A DNA stretch of 64,000 bases from Phragmites australis. Lineage: Eukaryota; Streptophyta; Magnoliopsida; Poales; Poaceae. A program made the position numbers and the translations under genes. Shown here piece after piece: positions 22,201 to 34,900 of this stretch. How positions within the stretch are numbered: the first letter of the stretch is position 1; each line of letters opens with the position of its first letter. The stretch spans positions 43,743,001 to 43,807,000 of the forward strand of contig NC_084921.1 in the NCBI RefSeq assembly GCF_958298935.1. Reading direction: 5' to 3'. The notes below the pieces were generated by a model that saw only the letters and a list, made by a program, of their open reading frames with translations, was not told the DNA's origin and did no database searches.

Positions 22201-24199
22201 TAAATAAGTTAAGCTAGTTAGCTCGATACTATTCCAATTCGCATTGAGATTAGTGACCCATGATTAAAGAAAGTTTTTCGTCTTACAGGTAGACAAAACC
22301 AAAGGGAAAAAAAGTTTGGTTTCAATGAAAACGGTAGGTCCACTGCGTTCACTTTTTTAACAGTGTTTACTCAATGTTTATTTGACCGGCGAATTGGAAT
22401 AGTATGGAGTTGATGGTCTAGGAGTGCATCTATTCAAATTCACCCATCGAACGGATGGTTGTTGATTATTTGATTTCATGAATTATATGATCAAGTTGAT
22501 GTGAAAGATGGAACGCGTCCAACAATTCTGTCATTTCCTGTTTGATGCCTGTGCGGTTCGGGCACATGCGCCACTTTGCCAGCGGAATGGGAAGGGAGGC
22601 CAAACAGTTTCCATGCCAAACGGAGCTACAGCCAATACAAGCATACTCTCTGTCACGACCGTGCTTCATGCTCACACGAACCGAGCCCAATCCCATCCCA
22701 AGCAGCTAACCGACCGCCTTGCGCGCCAATCTCCCCGATGCTCGGCTCAGCGCCTCAGCCAGAGGCAAATGTCGCGCGACGGCAGCGTTGCAGCCCTCCG
22801 CTCTACTCCGCGGTACCTCACCGGCCGCCTTTGGATCGTCCCAAAGCTTCGGTCTGCAGCGCGCACGCCAACACGGGCGCTCGGCACTCCGCGTGCGCAT
22901 TCCCCTGCTGTGCTCATTCTCTCACGGTTGCACCAGGTCCTGGAAATGGCAAGCCACACGACGCGGGAGGCGCGGAAGGCGTCCAAGGCTCCGAGGGGGC
23001 AGGGGGCGGCTCCCCTCCACCGGGCTACCGCCAAACCAAAACGCCTGCGAGCTGCCTGCCCATCCAGGCCACAGATAGATGATAGATCCATGCCCCTGCA
23101 CACCCGCACCACACGCCGGATGATACGACTACAATTTGCCGCTATTTCCACGGAGCAGTCCACCGGAGCCCGCCCTGGTACCCACAATCGTACGCCGTAC
23201 GGCTGTCTGTGCTACTTTGTGGCTTAACAAGAACGGTGAACTAACTTCCAGATTTGAAATGCGTCATAGAGCGCCAGCAGAATCATATCACACTTTCCTC
23301 GAAGAAATGAAAACCACAAATATCAAACCATTTGGTTGTGACCAATCATTTATATCCTTCTTCCTTCGTAAGGTTATGCGGCGACCCAACATTTCTGCTG
23401 TGACCATGAGACGGCCTGCTAGTGATGGTGAGACGGCAGTGGGCTTGGCCCTTCCCTACTCAAAGCATCGGTGATATCTTAAAAAGATAAGATAGATTAG
23501 GACATCTAAAATTAATTAGTTCTAAAAAAATTATAAGATAAATTTATATTAATTTATATTTAAATGTGTTTTTGGTTTATCTAATATGTCCTACTCTTTC
23601 GTTCAAAAGATTTACTTAGGAAGGTAAATATACAAATGATAGATTACAAGAAGTAAATACGGAAACGTAAAGATGGTAGAGAGAGCAGACTCGGCATAAA
23701 ATTTTTTTATCTCATGATATTGATGGTATAAATGTCACTCCTCGTCCATGTTGGAGCAGCCATCTAAGCTATAGTTCTCAGACGGCACCCGACCACGACC
23801 CTTGAGACAGCTAGTCTTCAAGTAAGTTGAGCCACCAAGCCACCAAGATAAAGCTTCACCATAAGCCTCTCTTCTGGTCACTTACTGTCGTCTTTACTTC
23901 GGAGCTTGAGCCACCAAGGCAACGTTCTCTGCGTCCCTATACAAGCATCTTGTCGCTACTCCACATCAAGTCGGAGGGTCAACAAGCATGATACATCAAG
24001 GCTCACAGTGCCGACGAGTCACCAAGACTCTAAGGTACTGGTGTACCACTTGGTATAATATAGGATCACTTTTTGATCCCTTCTGTAGGCAACGACACCT
24101 AACAACAACTACTTAGACCTATGAGCACTTACCACTCTATAATCTTATGCTTAATTATCTTGGATGATCATTTTTAGTACTTTGATGGCTTGTTCTTCT
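22201..24199. other. Intergenic DNA, GC-rich patch without a recognised gene
   Basis: Between 22560 and 23230 GC content is high and long frames are open on both strands (for example 22508-23227 +). They overlap mutually and show only low-complexity Pro/Ala/Arg translations, so none is called. The rest, to 24200, is AT-rich with no recognised feature. Confidence 0.4.
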
Positions 24200-24865
24200 C
24201 AAGTGTTATAAGCTTCTCTGCCACTCAAATGGCCGAGTGAGGACATTTATATCCTCAACACCGCGAACTAGTCGTTGCTCCAACGGCTCCAACATAATGT
24301 GAACACCGGATGATCCAGTGTCAACAACAGGACTAACACCGGACCATTCGATGTGTACAACAGTAGAAACTAGCCGTTGAAACCCCACTCAAACTAATTT
24401 CTAAACACATGATACTCCAGTGTAATCTTGTACTCCATCACTGGACCATCTGATGTATAGACTTCTGCCAACCAAGCCACTTTTTCACTGTTTATTGTTT
24501 GGTGTGTGTAATCTTCTGATCACCAGACTATCCAGTGTGTACAACTCATCTCTCAACTGAAGACCTTTTGGAAAATACTCCCGTGAAGCCTCCGGTGTAC
24601 AATCCTTCTAAGCACCAGACCATCCGGTGTGTACAAATCTTTTGCACTAAAAAATCTTGCTCCTGGAAAATGCTCCAATATGCACTTCTCCTTAACACCA
24701 GATCATTCGGTGTGTTGAACTGCAAAACATTCTTCTGAGACAAAATGCTCTGGTATGCACACTTGCTGAGTACCAGACCATCGGGTATACTATTCTCATT
24801 TATCTCCTCTGAGCTGAAAAATACTCCGGCGTGAATAGCTAGAACTGGACCATCCTGTGAGGTCA
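24200..24865. repeat. Array of CCGGA/TCCGG-type motifs, locus 1
   Basis: About nine irregularly spaced variants of a short quasi-palindromic phrase, such as ACCATCCGGTGTGTAC, ACCGGATGATCCAGTGT and CCGGACCATTCGATGTG, occur every 50-80 bp. Similar phrases occur at 57.0-57.4 kb and 59.8-60.85 kb. The surrounding sequence is non-coding. It belongs to an unclassified grass repeat; locus 1 is probably the flank of the element disrupted by the LTR retrotransposon at 25081. Confidence 0.6.
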
Positions 24866-25080
24866 TTTTTTTAGAACTTGTTCAATTCAATCAATCTTTA
24901 TCCCGATTACGGTGGCTTCTTCATATATTGCATCCATGGGACCTACTACGTTGTCATGAATCATCAAAATCACATACATGCTTAAAAAGATCATGTTCGC
25001 TACACACTACTCCGGTCACCGTGGCCTCTGGAGCTTGGCTTTCCCGTGGTTTGCCTTTCTCTCTCTAAGCCGACCCTAAT

Positions 25081-25277
25081 TGTTATGAATAGATACCTTT
25101 TTAGTGTAACCATATGATCAATTACCAAGAGATATATCTCCCCAATAGATATGACCTCTCATCATATCCCTTCATCATGTATATATATGTAAACAGTTCA
25201 TTGAATCAATACAAGTGTTTCATTTTTTCTACTCTATTCTCTGAATTCAATCTCTCGATCTCTCTCTATTTTTAACA
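25081..25277 (+). repeat. 5' LTR
   Basis: 197 bp, begins TGTTATGAATAGA and ends TTTTTAACA, aligned to the 3' LTR along its whole length. It includes an ATGTATATATATGTAAA segment that could serve as a TATA region. Confidence 0.85.
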
Positions 25278-25299
25278 CGTTATTAGACACTATTGTTCT

Positions 25300-26480
25300 A
25301 GCCCTAATGCTAATTGGCCACACCCAGATCAAGAACACAGGCTCGACGGCCTCTACAATGAAGAAGAGTGGCACGGCGGCCTCGACACAGTGAAGATCAG
25401 AGGCACGAAGTCCTCGGCACAATGACCCCCTGCTCCACCGGTGGCATCTCCAAGATCTTCCAATTGGTGGCGACGCAGTCCACGACTCGGTATGCTCGTT
25501 GTCTTGCCTCCTTATCACCGGCGGTGCACACTAGCACCGCTTGCCCCATGGCATCGGCCACTCGCACCACGCACCAGTAGTGGCGATTCGCCCCCTCCAA
25601 CGGTGCTTGCCTGAGCCGACCACGACCCGGTGATGGATGGCCTCAGCCCGGCGATGGCTGGTGAATCTGAGGAATGGCAGCGCCTCACATGTCAGGAGAT
25701 AGCCAATGGATGCGGTCCGCCCATGCTGGCGGCCGTGTCTTCCTCCGACTGCAGCCACCTTGTTTCGGCCACGCTTGCCCGCACCCATTCAGCGGCGCCT
25801 CACCCTCACGGCAAATACGCCATCTGGTGGCAGCCATCTTTGGTGGATCCGCCCTCTGGTGGCAACCATCTCCCACGTGCATTGACCTATCTGTTGGTGG
25901 CCCACGGCGATCATGGACCGACACCCGCCACCTCCCACAACAACCAACAGGTTGTGGTAGCCTGCCTGAGCCAGCCACACCGGCGTTGCTTTGGCCCCTA
26001 GCCCCGACAGATCAGCTCGGATCTCATTAGGCAGTGGCACACCGGCGGCGCACCTCCATCAATGGCACCCGATGCGCCCCTACGCCCTCCGGTAGCCTCT
26101 TCGCTGTCCACACCCCAGTGCAACTGCCCTCAGGCGACCTCCTGTCGTGCCTCCTCCGGCGGCGGCGTAGCCCAAGCGCCAACGGCCACGCTCGCCGGTT
26201 GACGTCCCTCATACGGCGACGACAACGACACGCCTGCACTAGGTCGGCTTCACCGATGGCCTCTGCGCCACTGCGGCATAGCACCGACCGGTGGCCCGCG
26301 GCCACCTGCCAATCGATGGCTAGAAATGACGACCGACTGCCCGACGCATCAGCCTGCCCGATGGTGGCATCGACTCTCTAGCGGCCCTGCTTTCATCCCG
26401 ATTGGCTCAGCTTCGACCCAACTTTGGCGGCGGCAGCGGCACCGGGGCAGTTAGGGTTAACCCTAACCGCCGGGTGGTTT
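25300..26480. other. GC-rich leader of the LTR element
   Basis: About 1.2 kb of markedly GC-rich DNA within the otherwise AT-rich element. Words such as GGTGGCA and CCACC recur, and overlapping frames are open on both strands. No conserved protein motif is visible. It could be captured host sequence or an expanded untranslated leader. Confidence 0.45.
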
Positions 26481-26999
26481 TCTCCTCTCTTATTTGTGTG
26501 TGGGGAGGGAGGAGCCCACATGGGCCATTGGGCCACAGCCCAAGTTGACTCGGCCCATAGGCCAGTAACCCATCCTAAGGCAATTTTGCAAAAGAGACCT
26601 CTAGTTTATGAAATTTTGCAATATGGTCAAACTAATAGTACTGTGTATAAGTACTTGTCATGTTTAGGCCCTTGAAATTTACTATAATTACATCCAGTAT
26701 TATTTACTGTTGTAATTTAACATTCCAGACCCCTTTTTTTTGGAAAATTATGCAATGTTCAATGGGTTTGACTCATGCAATCCCTACAACATGCACTTAT
26801 GTTTGCGACCGCTTTAATTTTGCAATTGAGATTCAATATCTTGCAAAATTATGCATTAATTCACCTTAATTAAGCCCAAGGAGCCTTTACGCCCAAATGT
26901 GCTTAATTCAAGTAGAATTAAAATGCAAAATTAAGTGACTACCTCAACTAATATTGCTATAACACAAGATCATAGATGTTATGAAATCTACTGCAATAT

Positions 27000-27500
27000 T
27001 TACTGATTATACTCATAACAGCGAATTACTCGCCCACTACTATGCGGTCTACACTTTTTTTTTAGTGACTACCATCAAAATGTTAAACCATTGCTATGCA
27101 GCCTACACCATTTTCAGTGACTACCATCAAAGAGTTAAATCACTATATTTGAGGTCTACACCATTTTAGTAATTACCTTCTTTGTGATTACCTCTATTTA
27201 ATATTTGTGAAACACAAGGTAATGGAATGGCATCTACTGCATATTTGCATATTATCCATCATTACTGTGAGGTCTACATTTTGTCATCTTGACTTAATGA
27301 CTACCTTCAACGTGCTCTTCCAAATATTCTATTTAGCATAACACAAGGTAATAGGAATATAGGCATCTACTGATAAATGTTAGATTATGCCTCATACTAC
27401 TATATGATCTACACCATATTTGGTGATTATATCCAACATGTTATCTATAAAATTTGAGGTCTACACTGTGTGATTCAAGTCTTAACTTGACTTTATAAAT
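27000..27500. repeat. Diverged 52-bp tandem repeats in a longer repeat
   Basis: Copies starting GTGACTACCATCAAA at 27065 and 27117, then GTAATTACC at 27169, are spaced exactly 52 bp and each end CTACACCATTTT or similar. A longer cycle with ACACAAGGTAAT, CATCTACTG and TCTACA words recurs around 26950, 27210 and 27340. Non-coding. Confidence 0.65.
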
Positions 27501-27591
27501 TTTACATCATTATTACAACATTAACATGATAATTTTTAATTTACCTACCGTAAATTAATCAAATCTATGATCAAAATTCATGTACGATACA

Positions 27592-28390
27592 ATGACCAGC
27601 AAAGAGTTCGATCAACTCACACTCAATGGTCACAATTATTCAACATAGACAATGGATGTTAAGGTCAGTCTTGTGTCTTGTGGAATAGTAACGGCTCTAC
27701 CAACCTCACTAAGAGGGAGATTCACCGCTATCAGATCATATTAACTATGATGCATTATACATATGGCATCATATCCATCTAGATCTCAAGTCTGAGTATC
27801 TGATGGAAGAGAATTCGAGCACTCTATAACTAGGTATGAACAACAGAAGGCAGACATTCTGCCCAATGCAAGTCATAAATAGACACATCTCCGACTTCAA
27901 GATTTTATGTCTTACGAACATGTTGTTCATAAAATCTGCTCAAAATTGTGTTTCTACAAATAAGAATCTACAGATGCGGAAAAAATAGAGCTACTATGCT
28001 TTCCGCTGATAGGATCTTACAGCAACAATACTGTGCAAAAGAATACCATGTTTATTCTGACTTAATACATGTATTACTTCAGGTCGAAAAGTATGATGAA
28101 CTCCTTCTAAGGAATCATCTTTAGCGTCCAATCAGCGCTGCTCAATTACCTGAAGTACATGGGAATGTCCAGAATAATAGCAAGTTTGATGGCTCTTTTA
28201 TACATCATCCAAAGAACTTTAATGGTAAATGCAAGCGCAACAAGAAACATAAGCCCTATGCACCGGATCAGGGTCAAGGAATTTTCAAACTTGATAAATC
28301 TAAAATTTTTCGCAATTATGGATGCTACAAGCACTCCACTAAGAAATGCTTACCCCAAGATATTTGGTTGATCTATATTTACAAGCGCAA
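27592..28390 (+). pseudogene. Copia gag remnant
   Basis: The frame from 27592 reads MTSKEFDQLTLNGHNYSTW and MDVKVSLVSCGI, the start of plant Copia gag proteins. Stops and shifts follow. Around 28150-28390 a KRNKKHKPYAPDQGQ segment and a damaged zinc-knuckle-like stretch (NYGCYKHSTKKC) can be read in another frame. No full-length gag is possible. Confidence 0.7.
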
Positions 28391-29279
28391 CAAGAAGATT
28401 TTAACTATTCTCCCAATTCCTTAGATACCATGTTATCTACGTCCCATTAAATATTGTAATACAATATTGTATCAGCACTTATGATACTACATAAAATCTG
28501 TATGTATTCTATATATCTAATAAAGAATTTCATATCAAATTCTTCAATTCTATATATAGATTACTACGAGAATCAATCCGATGGTGGAAAATATGTACCT
28601 TGTGGACATATGCACCACAGATTCTATACTTAGGGAAACTAAAATATTTCTAAACTCTTACTAAGAGACAATAAAATATTTTGACAACCGTTGAACACGA
28701 TATAGTGATTGTTGGTTCTGATCATGCCATAATTACTCTCACTATGAGTACTCAAGTCATAATCGATGATGCTCTATAGTATCCTGATTCAACTCATAAC
28801 TTACTAAGTTATAGAAATATCCGTCAGAATGGTTTCCATATTAAAACCAATGATGACACAATAGAGAAATTTCTTCTCTTAATCAACAGATATAGCAAGC
28901 TTTCCTATATACCATCTGGATTGTACTATATATACATCAAACTCATACTATATATTACGTACAAAATAATATTTATATCTTGATCAAACCAAAACTTAAC
29001 ATGACTGCCTTGGTCACTCTACCTTAGAGATGATGAGAAAAATTATTAACAATTCTATTGGTCATAGTATTTCTAAAATCTTCAGATTTATGTGCACCAC
29101 GTGTGCCACGAGGAATTTAATCTTAAGGCTCTCTTATCTTAAAATTCAAAATACGACACCCAATTTCTTGAACACCTTCAAAAACATATATGTGGCTCTA
29201 TTCAGTAATATTATGGACCATGTAGGTACTCTACAATGCTAATTGATGCGTCTATAAAATAGTCCCACATATGTTCCTT

Positions 29280-30104
29280 ATACATAAGATACTACATTTA
29301 TGCCAAACTCATTGCTCAGATACTCAATATTAGAGCAAATTATTCTGGACGCATGATCAAATCTATTCACATGGATAATGATGTTCCTTAACGTGCATGC
29401 AATTATTGTTTGACTTTGAACACTACTACATTAAATACCATATATGCACATCCATAATGGTCTAGCTGAATATCTCATCAAGAGAATCAATTTATTTGCA
29501 TGACTGATCATAGAATTGTAATTTGCCAATATTTTATTGGTGACATGCGGTTTTACACACCGCATCATTAAAATAAATTCATTCAACTGTAATCATACTG
29601 CTCCCTCTATTGCAGTTGGTACATGGAAATTTGGCCTCAGTCAAGTATTTCCCATCTGTGAATCGATTATGTTCTGCACGTACCGATATCACCACCATAC
29701 AACATACATCAAAGGGCATCAACGATCTATATAAGGTATAATTATTTGTCAATCATATAATACCTCGAGTCCCTCACATGGGACATATTCATTGCTCGTA
29801 TGCTCATAATATTTTGAGGACAATTTCCGGTATTAGGAGGAGATTAATACCACAAAAAATATCAGGTATCATAAGAGAACTTCATACACGTCCACATTCA
29901 GTCATCTTATCTACGTACCTGATATCTGAATCCTTATTCAGAATATCTTGTATTTGCAACATATTGCAAATAACTTACCAAGATGCATTTACTGACAACA
30001 AAGGTATCACTAGATTCTATATTCCTACCAGGAATGTATTGGAAAGAGTGGAGATATCAAACAAAACCACTCAACTCCCAAATCAAAATATCGAGGGTTT
30101 TTAA
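29280..30104 (+). pseudogene. Copia integrase remnant
   Basis: Broken frames give HMDNDVP in place of the usual DNAGEF-type block, NGLAEYLIKRINL (NGLAESLIKR in relatives), a segment aligning to the post-core region, and at the end RVEISNKTTQLPNQN. Several stops interrupt it. It then runs to the purine tract without reverse transcriptase. Confidence 0.65.
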
Positions 30105-30564
30105 AGGAGATATCAAAGACATATCTATTGTTCTCTAAACTCCTTTATGAGTTTTTCCTTTTAAAATTTTTCTCATATAAGTTTACAAAGAGACAATAAT
30201 TAATATATGTTATACCATTTTCTCCTTATTTTTCCACTAGACTTTAAATGAGTTTTTACAGTATATCACTATTATTCCTCCTATTTTTCCAAGAGATTTT
30301 ACGAAGATTTTAATATGATTCATATATCATAATTATTGTTCTTTAAATTCACCAAAATAAGTTTTTCCTATTTAGATTTTTCATATGAGCTTACAATAAG
30401 GCAATAAACAATATGTGTCATATCATTTTTCTTACTTTTTCCCAGGATTTTAAAGGAGTTTTAATGGTATATCAATATATTATTTTCTCCTCATATTTTC
30501 CTATAGGGTTTTAGAGAAGTTTTCAACAAGAAGTTTACAACTAAAATAATTGATTAAAAGAGAG

Positions 30565-30757
30565 TGTTCCGAATAGACATTTTTTTATAACCATGTGATT
30601 AATTACCAAAAGACATATCTCCCCAATAGACATGACTTCTCATCATATTCCTTCATCATGTATATATATGTAAATAGTTCATTAAATCAATACAAGTGTT
30701 TCATTCTTTCTACTCTATTCTCTGAGTTTATCTCTTGATCTCTCACTATTTTTAATA
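30565..30757 (+). repeat. 3' LTR
   Basis: 193 bp, begins TGTTCCGAATAGAC and ends TTTTTAATA, colinear with the 5' LTR. It is followed directly by the CTAAT duplication. Confidence 0.85.
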
Positions 30758-30762
30758 CTAAT

Positions 30763-31987
30763 CACTATGCTAATCCCTCATGGTTTGGCTCAATTTGCAC
30801 TGAAATGCTACATGATGCATGATTCTAGTGCTTAACGCTTCTGCTTTGTGATGTTGATGTTGTGATAACATGCCATGATGGTATGATGCTTGATGGTTAG
30901 GGCTTAATTAGCATGATTCTAGTGCCTAAACAGTTCTAGTAGTAAAATCTTTGCTCAAACAACTCATATGTATTTCTTGTTTTTGGACTCTCGGTAATTT
31001 CTTGACATTGCACATGGGCCGTTGGATAAGTCGGTTTGGGCTTTCTTCCACGGTGGCTGGCTCGGTTTTGCTATTTTCTGGAGGTTCAACGGGTCTTCTG
31101 CAAAAGTGTTGGCTTGGAAAGTCAGAAGGTTCAAATTTTAGATTTTTGGCTCATTTATGTGGTTTTCTAGAATTTTCTAAAATGCCATGATCATTTTATT
31201 TGTGAGCTGAAAATAACATCACAAGTAAATGTCCATAGAGAATTTAGGAAATAATTTAGTGTTAGGTTTTACCTTGCTTAGCCTCCTACAGAAGAAGCAG
31301 ATATTTATTTAGAAATATCACTCCTCCATGTATTCTTGTATGTATGCATGTATGTATGACTGTATGAGACGACCATGTAATGATCAAAGACTATGTATGT
31401 AAATATGTATGTATATAAGCCTATATGTATGACACGAATGAGATGAGATGAAATGAATGTTATGAGCATAAATTGAGTCAATGGTCCGGGTCCAAACTAA
31501 AGAGCTGCAACGAGCGCTCACAATTACCGATAGCGCGAAAAATTGGCTAGCCTAGAACTAGGCTACTGTCCGCATCGCGTCACATTCAACAATTTCATAG
31601 CAACGCGTAAACATCCCGCTTAGCACTTAATAGACTAGCTAAAACCTGGGGTATCACAGCTTACAAGCTCTGGATCAGTATGCCCCTTAAGGCGGATACA
31701 GAAGCAGTGATATAGAAATAGAACCGGAAACAATTACTACAATTTATGTCGGTTTCTGCTCTAACTTGAGGCTGTCACAAGACGTTCGAGCTATGGTAGC
31801 ATCGATCGACTTTGAATGACAACCAAGCTTCACTACTGCTGTACCTGTTCTTTTTCCTTCTCCACGAACAATCCAATAATTCATACTTCTATGTTTTCAC
31901 GGACAAAACTGCAGCGGCCATCTTGTTTGCATGTTAAACAAAACAATGTCAAACCTTAGGTGAGAGCTTGCAAAGATACGTCCGGAC
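30763..31987. other. Intergenic repeat-like DNA and downstream flank of the HAD gene
   Basis: Contains twin phrases with GCATGATTCTAGTGC (about 30818 and 30912), a TATG-rich simple-sequence stretch (31331-31440) and an abrupt end-like phrase GGGGTATCACA near 31655. It may be the other half of the repeat split by the LTR element at 25081. The last 330 bp probably include the 3' UTR of the HAD-family gene. Confidence 0.4.
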
Positions 31988-34900
31988 TCAGGTTAGATGA
32001 AGGCCATTTGCGCATTCAGAGAAAGCTAGGAGGTCCAATGCATCACTTGCAATTCTTCTGTCTTCGTCAGTTATACTTAGAGCTTGCAATATATTTTCCT
32101 GCAACAAAGGGTACGTTTGAGTAACTCTAATCATAATATGAAAATGGTATAAAATCAGGGCCGAGTTCTTATGATGAGCTTTGATTTATATGCTTGTTGA
32201 TATCTTAGGAACTGCTTGCGTGACAAGGAGGATGAGTAACCGAGTAGCAAATAAACATGACGCGCAAAAGATAAGCATCATAATTGGCCCTTGACGAGCC
32301 AAACGGAGGGCAGCAACAATCCCCCGTATCGAGCCATTTTGGTCCCTAGGGATAAGCTGCAATTTTCGATTAAACTGTACAATCTTCGGCCAGTGTTTTC
32401 TCAGGAAACAGCCGGCCTAGCTTTCACAGTGCAATCAAAGAAACAAAAAACATGTACTTGGCAGATAAACTGGGGATAAGCTGCTTGGTTATCTATTCCT
32501 GCTTCCAGGTTCCCTATATATTTCAATGTTTTAGAAATAAGTTTCTACTTCAGAGATTGTTCCCTAGGGTTAAGTAGGTCACTATTATAAAGTATCCTCT
32601 CATCCCACCAGTCTATAATCTATTAGCTATGCGGTTTAACCATCTCTACACAGCAGTTGCTCTAGTTGTGAACTAACATGAGTGCATGAAAATAAGTGGG
32701 GATCAAGTTCTTCAATATGTAGTTAAGGAGGTCATTACTGTGCTTTGGAGCTTCCGGATGTAACCAGTTACAAGCAGCTCCATGGGCTCTGTTCTGATCC
32801 TGCTAGAAGAATCAACAAAATCTATGTGCTGCAAAAGAACCACAAATCAAGCAAGCAAATTATGAATATCAGAGCAAACTGCAGAAACTGGTTACCGATG
32901 TTCGCAAATATTACTATGCTTAATCTGATAGTAAATATTACTAGATCCCCAATGTTCACAAATCTTGTGCCCAAAAAAAAAAAACCCCCCTTAGAAGTTA
33001 GAACCCTAGGGGACCTTTAGACAGCTGTCCTCTGACATGAAAACAATCAGGAATAAGAACCTTTGAGCCTAAAAAGTACCATCACTCTTTCAGGATTCTG
33101 CTGTGAAAAGTCCCACCCAATGCCGATGACCACCTTAGAAAATCCATGCACTTTGAACTTGGCCCAACCAAAAAATATTCCTGATATTTGGTCAGGAATA
33201 AATTCATAGGTACGGTCATCTGCTTGCAAACAATCAGAGTAAGTAAAAACATGTGCATTTGCAGTAATTTTTTTTTTTAAAAAAAACACTATGCTCTGAG
33301 GAGGAAGGAGGAGTTCAACCTGATAGCACCATATGAAGATTGTTTAAAATTGCATTGCCTATTTGGACATTTGAGAATAATGGATCAATGGGCAAAGCAC
33401 CTTGGATACCTACAACCATAAATGCCACCCATTAGAATTGACATAATGTTAAGTAAATAAAGGAAAATGAAATCAGTGGCCAATGAAGAGAGTTACGATC
33501 TTCAAATGGAGGAAGACCCCACAGCTCAGGATGGAAGTCCAAGAGTGAATAGAGGACAACATCGGCAATTGAATAGAGTTGCCTTTGACTTTGAAGTGAT
33601 GGAACTGCAACCACCTTTGCCCCAGAAGCCTTGGCACCCTGAACTCCAACACTAGGAACATATCGCCCGAAGCAGAAAGTGTAACTAAATATTTTTTCGA
33701 AGAGAAAACTAAATAATGCAGAGCAGGTGCTATTCTTTTCAATGCATGAACGTTGGAAGCATGCTTTAACACTTTAATGTCATGAGACTTGAGCAGGTTA
33801 ATAGAGGTACACGAGGGAATAAATCAAAAAAATTCCTTGATTATTGTGCGTGCCTTATAAATTGCCACTAGATCAAAGAAAAGTGCGTCCTACAAATATC
33901 AACAAGGGAGTATATAAAAGAACCGGGTTTGGAAGAGTATCATGGCATTTAAACACATTTAAGAAAGATAAGTTGGGAAGGAGAATGATTAAGGAAAAAA
34001 GGCCCATTTGTTGCTGAGAATAATAGGCATTCATTCATCAAGGGTATAACAGAAATAAATGAGAAGATTGTTATTTAAACTTTCCAATGTTCTCATAGAA
34101 AATTTACTTGGGCAAATTTTGCATAGTAAGTGGTACATTGTTAAAACAAAAGGTAATTATAATATAATGGTTTTGAATCTAAAAAACTTTAATCTTTGAT
34201 GCCTTAAATCTTGTGATTTGTGAGGCTGTACCGAAGAGCAGATATAAGGGATCTACTTTGGACACTCCTATCATGGCATCTACTGAAAATTATATCATTT
34301 AATCGTCAACCCTTTTTCAGTGAAAGTTATAAGTATTCTGTTAAGTTATGAATCATGCACAAGATAACCACTTGCACAGAAGCGGTGTTTCCTGTACTTA
34401 CAGAGAATCTTCTATGACCAAGCATGACGATGGATTTACACCAAGTCTCTTTGCAGCCTCCAGAAATCTAGTGAAATGCAGGATACATAATCAATAAGAA
34501 ACAATACTCCCTCTGATTCAAAATGTATGTCGTTCTAGGATTCCTACCGGTCAAACTTTTAACTTTGACCATCAATATATAAAGAATACTTAGATTGGCA
34601 ATGTAACATAGATGTTATTAGATTCACCATGAAAAGTACTTTCATACTATTTAATTATCTTTATTTGAAATTTCATATTTTCATAGAAATCGCTAGTCGA
34701 AGTATCACCTTGTAGACCGTGTCGATGTCCTAAACGTCATAATTTTGAATTGGAGGGAGTATTGTGTAAACAAAGCTAAAGATAAGTTTTGATCTGGTTG
34801 TGATTTTGTTAATCATGGCATGTGCATAAATCGGTAGAATTTGCATGTACAAAACTAGATAAGTTGGCATTAGGTTGTGACCATATAAATCACAGTATGT

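Larger units (their letters stand above)
25081..30757 (+). mobile_element. Copia-type LTR retrotransposon, deletion derivative
   Basis: Two matching LTRs (25081-25277 and 30565-30757) begin TG and end AACA/AATA. They are flanked by identical CTAAT duplications (25076-25080 and 30758-30762). A purine tract, AAAAGAGAG, directly precedes the 3' LTR. The interior holds, in order: a GC-rich leader (25300-26480), AT-rich DNA with tandem repeats (27000-27500), a Copia-like gag remnant (from 27592) and an integrase remnant (about 29280-30104). Reverse transcriptase and RNase H are not visible, so the element is non-autonomous and its ORFs are broken. The roughly 195-bp LTRs differ at a couple of dozen positions, which points to an old insertion. 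Confidence 0.85.

Noticed and set aside
22508..23227. A 239-codon plus-strand frame with overlapping frames on both strands
   Set aside because: Low-complexity GC-rich DNA with no domain, no splice context and mutually overlapping alternatives.
25368..26381. Several 70-123-codon frames on both strands
   Set aside because: Lie in the GC-rich leader of a retroelement and show no conserved protein feature.
31331..31440. Array-like TATG repeats as a CRISPR or satellite
   Set aside because: Simple microsatellite drift with no spacers and no regular long unit.
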